Positions 6,407 through 9,934 of a stretch of DNA of 9,934 nucleotides are shown in pieces. The notes beneath the pieces were generated by a model. The model had not been told where the DNA came from, searched no databases, and worked only from the letters and a program-made list of their open reading frames with translations. A program made the translations under genes and the position numbers. The stretch comes from Rickettsiales bacterium (GTDB lineage: Bacteria; Pseudomonadota; Alphaproteobacteria; Rickettsiales; Deianiraeaceae): NCBI GenBank assembly GCA_947485035.1, contig CANKQN010000025.1, forward strand, positions 1 to 9,934. Reading direction: 5' to 3'. The first letter of the stretch is position 1, and every line of letters begins with the position of its first letter.

Positions 6407-7756
6407 TCACATCAAAAACGCAGTTCCAAGTAAAAGAAGAGTCAAGAAGCCGGAAACATCGGTTGCCGTTGTAAGAAAAACGGAAGAAGCGACTGCTGGG
6501 TCAATTTTCAATTTTTTTAATGCAATGGGAATCATAACACCAACAAAACCCGCAACAAACATTGTAATTAGCAATGAAAGTGCAAAAACCAATCCAAGAA
6601 CAACTTTGCCATACAAAAACCAAATTCCAAGTCCGCAAATGATTGAAAGAGCAAACCCATTCAAAACCGCAATCGTTATTTCCGTCAAAACCTGTTTTCG
6701 TGTAATAGTTCCCAAAAACAAAGCACGAATTATTACCGTTGAAGTTTGCATTCCGCAATTTCCCCCCATTGAAGCCGTTATTGGCATTAATACAGCAAGA
6801 GCAGTCACCTTCGCAATTGATTCCTCAAAAAGTGATATGAAATACGAAGCAAAAACTGCAGTAAGCAAGTTCACAAAAAGCCAAATGAAACGGGTGTAAG
6901 TTATTCCAAATAATGTGTTATTCTTCGCTTCAAAAACCCCCGCCCTTCTAAGGGCTTGCTTGTCCGAACTTTTCTGTAAATATTCAATAATTTCTGAAAG
7001 CTCCAAAACGCCAACAATGTTACCAATTTTGTTCACCACGGGAATTATGTCAAGGTCGTGTTGATCAAAAAGATGCGAAATATCGGGTATTGAATCAAAA
7101 ACTTTCACCGAAACAGTTTTGCTTTCACAGCAGGAACTTATGATATCAGCAACATCTTCATTCAAAAGTTTAATAACCGAAATTGAGCCAATCAAATGCC
7201 TTTCTTCGTCCGTAACAAAAATAATTCCGTCCTCATTTTCAATTGCACTTTTGGAATCTTTAATGTATTTTTTCGTTCGGGCAATTGTCCACCAATATGG
7301 CACGGAAAGGTAATCAACAGACATATTCCTTCCGCAGGAATATTCAGGATAAGAAAGAGATCGTTTCAGCTGAATCCTTTTTTTGAACGGAAGATTTGCC
7401 ATAATTTCTGCTCGCTTTTCTTCGGAGAACTTCTCTAAAACTTCCACAGTTTCATCGAATTCCAACATAGCAACAAAATAGCAGAATTTTTCAAACCCTA
7501 CAATAGATAGGAAGTCGAACAATAAATTGTTTTCAAGAAAAAGAATGATGTCCTCGCTTAAAGTTGTGGAAAATTCGTGAATGAAAATTTCCTTTTCGTA
7601 TTCTTTGAGTTTGCTGAAAATTATTGCTTGGTCGGAAGCGTGAAGATTGGAAATTGTGTGGTGAAGCTTCTTGCGCTTGGCAAATTCTTCGTGCATATCA
7701 TCGCCTTCAATGAAGGTTTTTATGTCATCAATGATATAGTCCATCTTAAATTCCAT
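6407..7756 (-). CDS. mgtE: MgtE-family magnesium channel/transporter
   Basis: A 449-residue Mg2+ channel of the inner membrane. The cytosolic MgtE N domain is at about residues 25-130, a CBS-domain pair at about 135-260 and the five-helix pore domain at about 280-448. Family signatures are present: PITASMGGNCGMQTST (325-340) and DPAVASSVFLTTATDVSGF (419-437). Asp433 matches the pore aspartate (D432 in Thermus thermophilus MgtE) needed for Mg2+ selectivity. In the known family the N and CBS domains bind Mg2+ and close the pore when the ion is plentiful. The gene starts 23 nt after cimA on the same strand and is likely cotranscribed. The first ATG (7756) is used here; Met5 (7744) is an alternative. 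No Shine-Dalgarno site or Mg2+ riboswitch is visible in the short gap. Confidence 0.93.
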   Translation of the reverse strand: MEFKMDYIIDDIKTFIEGDDMHEEFAKRKKLHHTISNLHASDQAIIFSKLKEYEKEIFIHEFSTTLSEDIILFLENNLLFDFLSIVGFEKFCYFVAMLEFDETVEVLEKFSEEKRAEIMANLPFKKRIQLKRSLSYPEYSCGRNMSVDYLSVPYWWTIARTKKYIKDSKSAIENEDGIIFVTDEERHLIGSISVIKLLNEDVADIISSCCESKTVSVKVFDSIPDISHLFDQHDLDIIPVVNKIGNIVGVLELSEIIEYLQKSSDKQALRRAGVFEAKNNTLFGITYTRFIWLFVNLLTAVFASYFISLFEESIAKVTALAVLMPITASMGGNCGMQTSTVIIRALFLGTITRKQVLTEITIAVLNGFALSIICGLGIWFLYGKVVLGLVFALSLLITMFVAGFVGVMIPIALKKLKIDPAVASSVFLTTATDVSGFLTLLLLGTAFLM

Positions 7757-7779
7757 ATTGCATTTTCAGTCAGAGTTAA

Positions 7780-9375
7780 TCATTGGCATTTACCAATGGT
7801 ATCACCAATTTTGTAAAAATCAAGAAAATAAACAATACCATCGTTTAATGCTTGAAATGATGCCTCAATTATGTTTTCACTTACGCCAACAGTTGTGAAG
7901 TTTTCCTGTGTTTGAGTATGCATAAATTCAATCAACACAAGGGTTTTTGATGATGTTCCAAGACCGGAATCAATAATTCGAACTTTGTAATCATGAAGTT
8001 TGAGGTTTTGAATTTGAGGATATTCTTCAATCAAAACCTTCCGCATTGCATTGTGGATTGAATCGACAGGACCATTACCCTCTGCAACATTATGGTGAAC
8101 CGTACCATTGCATTCAATTTTAATCACCCCTTCCGAAAATGTGCAAAGCTTCCCGTGGGAATTGTATAGGCGTTCAGTTTGAGTTTTATACGAAAGGATT
8201 TGGTAAAATTCGTGCGATTTTTCCTTGATAACCTGCTTGCACAGAATGTAAAAGCTTGCATCGGCGTTTTCATAAGAATAGCCTTCGGAATTGCGTTTTT
8301 TTAATTCTTTCGTGATTTTTTCAAGGTGTTCCGGCAAATAATTCGTTATGCCAACATCTGCAAGCATTGAAACAACATTAGATTTCCCCGCTTGGTTCGA
8401 AATTAAAATTTTGCGTTTATTTCCAACAAGTTCGGGAGGAATTTGTTCGTAAAGTTTTGGGTTTTTAAGCACTGCCGAAGCGTGTAGACCCCCTTTGTGT
8501 GCAAAGGCTGAAGCTCCTGCAAAAGGCAGATGGTTATTGTGATGTTCATTTAAAACGACGCTTAATTTTCGTGAAAGTTCGGCAATTTTATGAATATTTT
8601 CGTTAATTTTCCCACAGCGAAAGCCCAATTTCAAAACCAAAATTGGCAAAATGGAAGTTAGTGATGCGTTTCCGCAGCGTTCGCCAAGTCCGTTTATTGT
8701 GCCTTGCACCATTTCGCAGCCTGCTTTCACCGCCGCAATTGTGTTTGCAACTGCACATTCGCAATCGTTATGTGTGTGAATTCCAAGCTTCATTTCCGGG
8801 AATTTTGCCTTCACCTTTGTCACAATTTCAAAGATTTCATCGGGCAAAGTTCCGCCGTTGGTATCACACAGTGTCACGAATTCTGCACCAAATTTCCATG
8901 CAGTTTCAACACACGAAAGAGTGTACTCCACATTTTCCTTAAATCCGTCAAAGAAGTGTTCTGCATCAAAAATTACTCTTTTACCTTGTGAAGCAAAAAA
9001 TTTCACAGAAGCAGCAATTGATTCAAGGTTTTTTTCCAATTTTGTGCCAATAGCTTCCCGCACATGGAACTGCGAAACTTTTCCAACCATTGTAATATTA
9101 TTTGCAAGCGACGAAACCAATTTCAGGTTTTCGTCGTTTTTTGGTTCAGTTCCAACTTTTGATGTCATACAAAATGCCGTTTTGATGGAACTTTCCACTT
9201 GGTTAAAAACTTGCGTGTCAATATCATTTGCTCCCGGCCAGCCAGCTTCAATGAAATCAATACCGAAATCTTCTAGCATTTTAAAAACTGTCAGTTTATC
9301 CTGAACCGTGAAAGAAACAGAACTTGTTTGAGCGCCGTCCCGAAGAGTTGTATCAAGAATATATAGTTGTTTCAT
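7780..9375 (-). CDS. cimA: (R)-citramalate synthase, CimA family
   Basis: A 531-residue enzyme of the LeuA/CimA family, condensing pyruvate and acetyl-CoA to citramalate, the first step of threonine-independent isoleucine synthesis. The TIM-barrel signatures are TLRDGAQ (10-16, with catalytic Arg12 and metal ligand Asp13), IEAGWPGAND, DTNGG (171-175), the metal-binding HTHND (200-204) and QGTINGLGERCGN (224-236). The C-terminal third, from about 385, is the LeuA dimerisation/regulatory domain (… SGLGTSSKTLVLIEF …), so feedback by isoleucine is likely. IEAGWPGAN and the length favour CimA over 2-isopropylmalate synthase. The frame is open 45 codons further upstream, but that stretch lies over the end of rppH. 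I chose the ATG at 9375, one nucleotide after the rppH TGA, where the conserved MKQLYILDTTLRDG begins. Confidence 0.88.
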   Translation of the reverse strand: MKQLYILDTTLRDGAQTSSVSFTVQDKLTVFKMLEDFGIDFIEAGWPGANDIDTQVFNQVESSIKTAFCMTSKVGTEPKNDENLKLVSSLANNITMVGKVSQFHVREAIGTKLEKNLESIAASVKFFASQGKRVIFDAEHFFDGFKENVEYTLSCVETAWKFGAEFVTLCDTNGGTLPDEIFEIVTKVKAKFPEMKLGIHTHNDCECAVANTIAAVKAGCEMVQGTINGLGERCGNASLTSILPILVLKLGFRCGKINENIHKIAELSRKLSVVLNEHHNNHLPFAGASAFAHKGGLHASAVLKNPKLYEQIPPELVGNKRKILISNQAGKSNVVSMLADVGITNYLPEHLEKITKELKKRNSEGYSYENADASFYILCKQVIKEKSHEFYQILSYKTQTERLYNSHGKLCTFSEGVIKIECNGTVHHNVAEGNGPVDSIHNAMRKVLIEEYPQIQNLKLHDYKVRIIDSGLGTSSKTLVLIEFMHTQTQENFTTVGVSENIIEASFQALNDGIVYFLDFYKIGDTIGKCQ

Positions 9376-9376
9376 A

Positions 9377-9850
9377 TCAGTAAATTTCAAATTCGGCAAG
9401 AACATCGGAATAAATATCCTTTTTGAAGAAAATCGCCTCGCGGATAATCTCTTCCGGACTTGACCACTTCCATTCCTCAAATTCTGGGTGATCCGTGTGA
9501 ATGTTGACATCGGAATCCTCGCCTTGGAAGTTCATCAAGAACCATTTTTGTTTTTGCCCAATATACTTTCCGCCCCAAATTTGCGTTGTTATTGTAGCTG
9601 GAATTTTGTAGTATCTGAAATATGTCGATTCACGCACAATTTCAACATTATTCGTGCCAATTTCTTCAAGAAGTTCACGCATTATTGCCTCACGCAGGTT
9701 TTCGTTTCCGTCGACTCCCCCTTGTGGCATTTGCCAAGCGTTGGAATCGTAACCAACTCGTTTAGCGGAAAGAATTTTGCCGTTTTTAAGAATCACACAG
9801 CCGATGTTTGGGCGGTAAAGGTGTTCCTGTTTTTTATTTATTAGGTACAT
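9377..9850 (-). CDS. rppH: RNA pyrophosphohydrolase RppH (Nudix hydrolase, formerly NudH/YgdP/IalA)
   Basis: A 157-residue cytoplasmic Nudix enzyme that removes pyrophosphate from mRNA 5' triphosphate ends and so exposes transcripts to decay; the family also cleaves dinucleoside polyphosphates. YRPNIGCVI (12-20) and AWQMPQGGVD (38-47) are the RppH-type flanks. The Nudix box runs from Gly44 to Thr66 with the full Gx5Ex7REUxEExGU pattern, including R58, E59, E62 and E63. The C-terminal part contains the RppH-like QKWFLMNFQGE and FEEWKW segments. Length matches the family. The next gene, cimA, begins one nucleotide after the stop, so translation is probably coupled. A reading-frame tail on the same strand ends 4 nt upstream, which suggests an internal operon position. 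Confidence 0.93.
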   Translation of the reverse strand: MYLINKKQEHLYRPNIGCVILKNGKILSAKRVGYDSNAWQMPQGGVDGNENLREAIMRELLEEIGTNNVEIVRESTYFRYYKIPATITTQIWGGKYIGQKQKWFLMNFQGEDSDVNIHTDHPEFEEWKWSSPEEIIREAIFFKKDIYSDVLAEFEIY

Positions 9851-9854
9851 GTTG

Positions 9855-9934
9855 TTAAAATGTTATTTTGTATTTTTGACCTACTTGTATTTTTACGAGA
9901 TCAGTTCGCAATGTAAGAATTGAATAATGTTCAC
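9855..9934 (-). CDS. C-terminal tail of an unidentified gene upstream of rppH
   Basis: Entering from the right edge, the minus strand is open for 25 codons, ending …LRTDLVKIQVGQKYKITF before a TAA at 9857-9855. The stop is only 4 nt before the rppH ATG, the same tight spacing seen between rppH and cimA. The alternating hydrophobic/polar pattern suggests beta strand. The piece is too short to assign a family. Chance openness over 25 codons is possible, so the operon-like spacing is the main support. Confidence 0.4.
   Translation of the reverse strand, partial: EHYSILTLRTDLVKIQVGQKYKITF

Noticed and set aside
6525..6899. Plus-strand 124-codon open frame inside mgtE
   Set aside because: It lies antisense to the conserved pore domain of MgtE and has a typical shadow composition (Lys/Thr/Ile-rich, no motif).
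8858..9304. Plus-strand 148-codon open frame inside cimA
   Set aside because: It is antisense to conserved barrel motifs of CimA and shows no domain or signal of its own.
9376..9510. 45-codon N-terminal extension of cimA
   Set aside because: It overlaps the rppH 3' end in another frame, and the conserved family start MKQLYILDTTLRDG falls exactly at the ATG at 9375.
9488..9844. Plus-strand 118-codon open frame over rppH
   Set aside because: It is complementary to the intact Nudix domain and has no recognisable features.
9927..9934. Plus-strand ATG at the right edge as a divergent gene start
   Set aside because: Only eight bases are visible and no promoter precedes it; the minus-strand open tail reading toward rppH explains the stretch better.

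Overview
The window looks like ordinary chromosome from an AT-rich proteobacterium, most likely an alphaproteobacterium. The support is a lipoyl-domain start of the alphaproteobacterial pyruvate dehydrogenase type (…MPALSPTMEEG), a FdxA-type seven-iron ferredoxin, RppH, a divergent MlaA and an FtsQ with POTRA and FtsQ domains. TGA is used as a stop (rppH, cimA, mgtE) and TGG as Trp, so the code is the standard bacterial one. None of the supported starts has a convincing Shine-Dalgarno sequence. I see no tRNA, rRNA, CRISPR array, transposase, phage gene or long repeat.

Layout. (1) Positions 1-1025, minus strand: a YajG-family lipoprotein gene, then a 72-residue single-span membrane protein with an acidic tail, then the first 19 codons of a lipoyl-domain pyruvate dehydrogenase subunit. 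Two sigma70-like promoter candidates fit this block. (2) Positions 1026-1273: a gene-free, T-rich divergent region. (3) Positions 1274-3237, plus strand: a HemY-like inner-membrane TPR protein broken into two overlapping frames, whose second part overlaps the start of mlaA. (4) Positions 3230-4063, minus strand: ftsQ, outside any division/cell-wall cluster, with its stop overlapping that of mlaA. (5) Positions 4064-4176: a divergent intergenic region carrying a striking palindrome. (6) Positions 4177-6308, plus strand: a PilB/GspE-type secretion or pilus ATPase, then fdxA 5 nt later. (7) Positions 6407-9934, minus strand: a tight run of an unidentified gene tail, rppH (RNA 5' pyrophosphohydrolase), cimA (citramalate synthase) and mgtE (Mg2+ channel).

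Functionally this is mostly housekeeping: envelope maintenance (YajG-like, MlaA, HemY-like), division (FtsQ), central and amino-acid metabolism (PDH, CimA), electron transfer (FdxA), ion uptake (MgtE) and RNA turnover (RppH). The only machinery-type gene is the orphan PilB/GspE ATPase. I found no convincing undescribed multi-gene system. The items most worth a second look are the split HemY-like gene, the palindrome between ftsQ and the ATPase, the window-wide absence of Shine-Dalgarno sites with short predicted leaders, and the small acidic-tail membrane protein.
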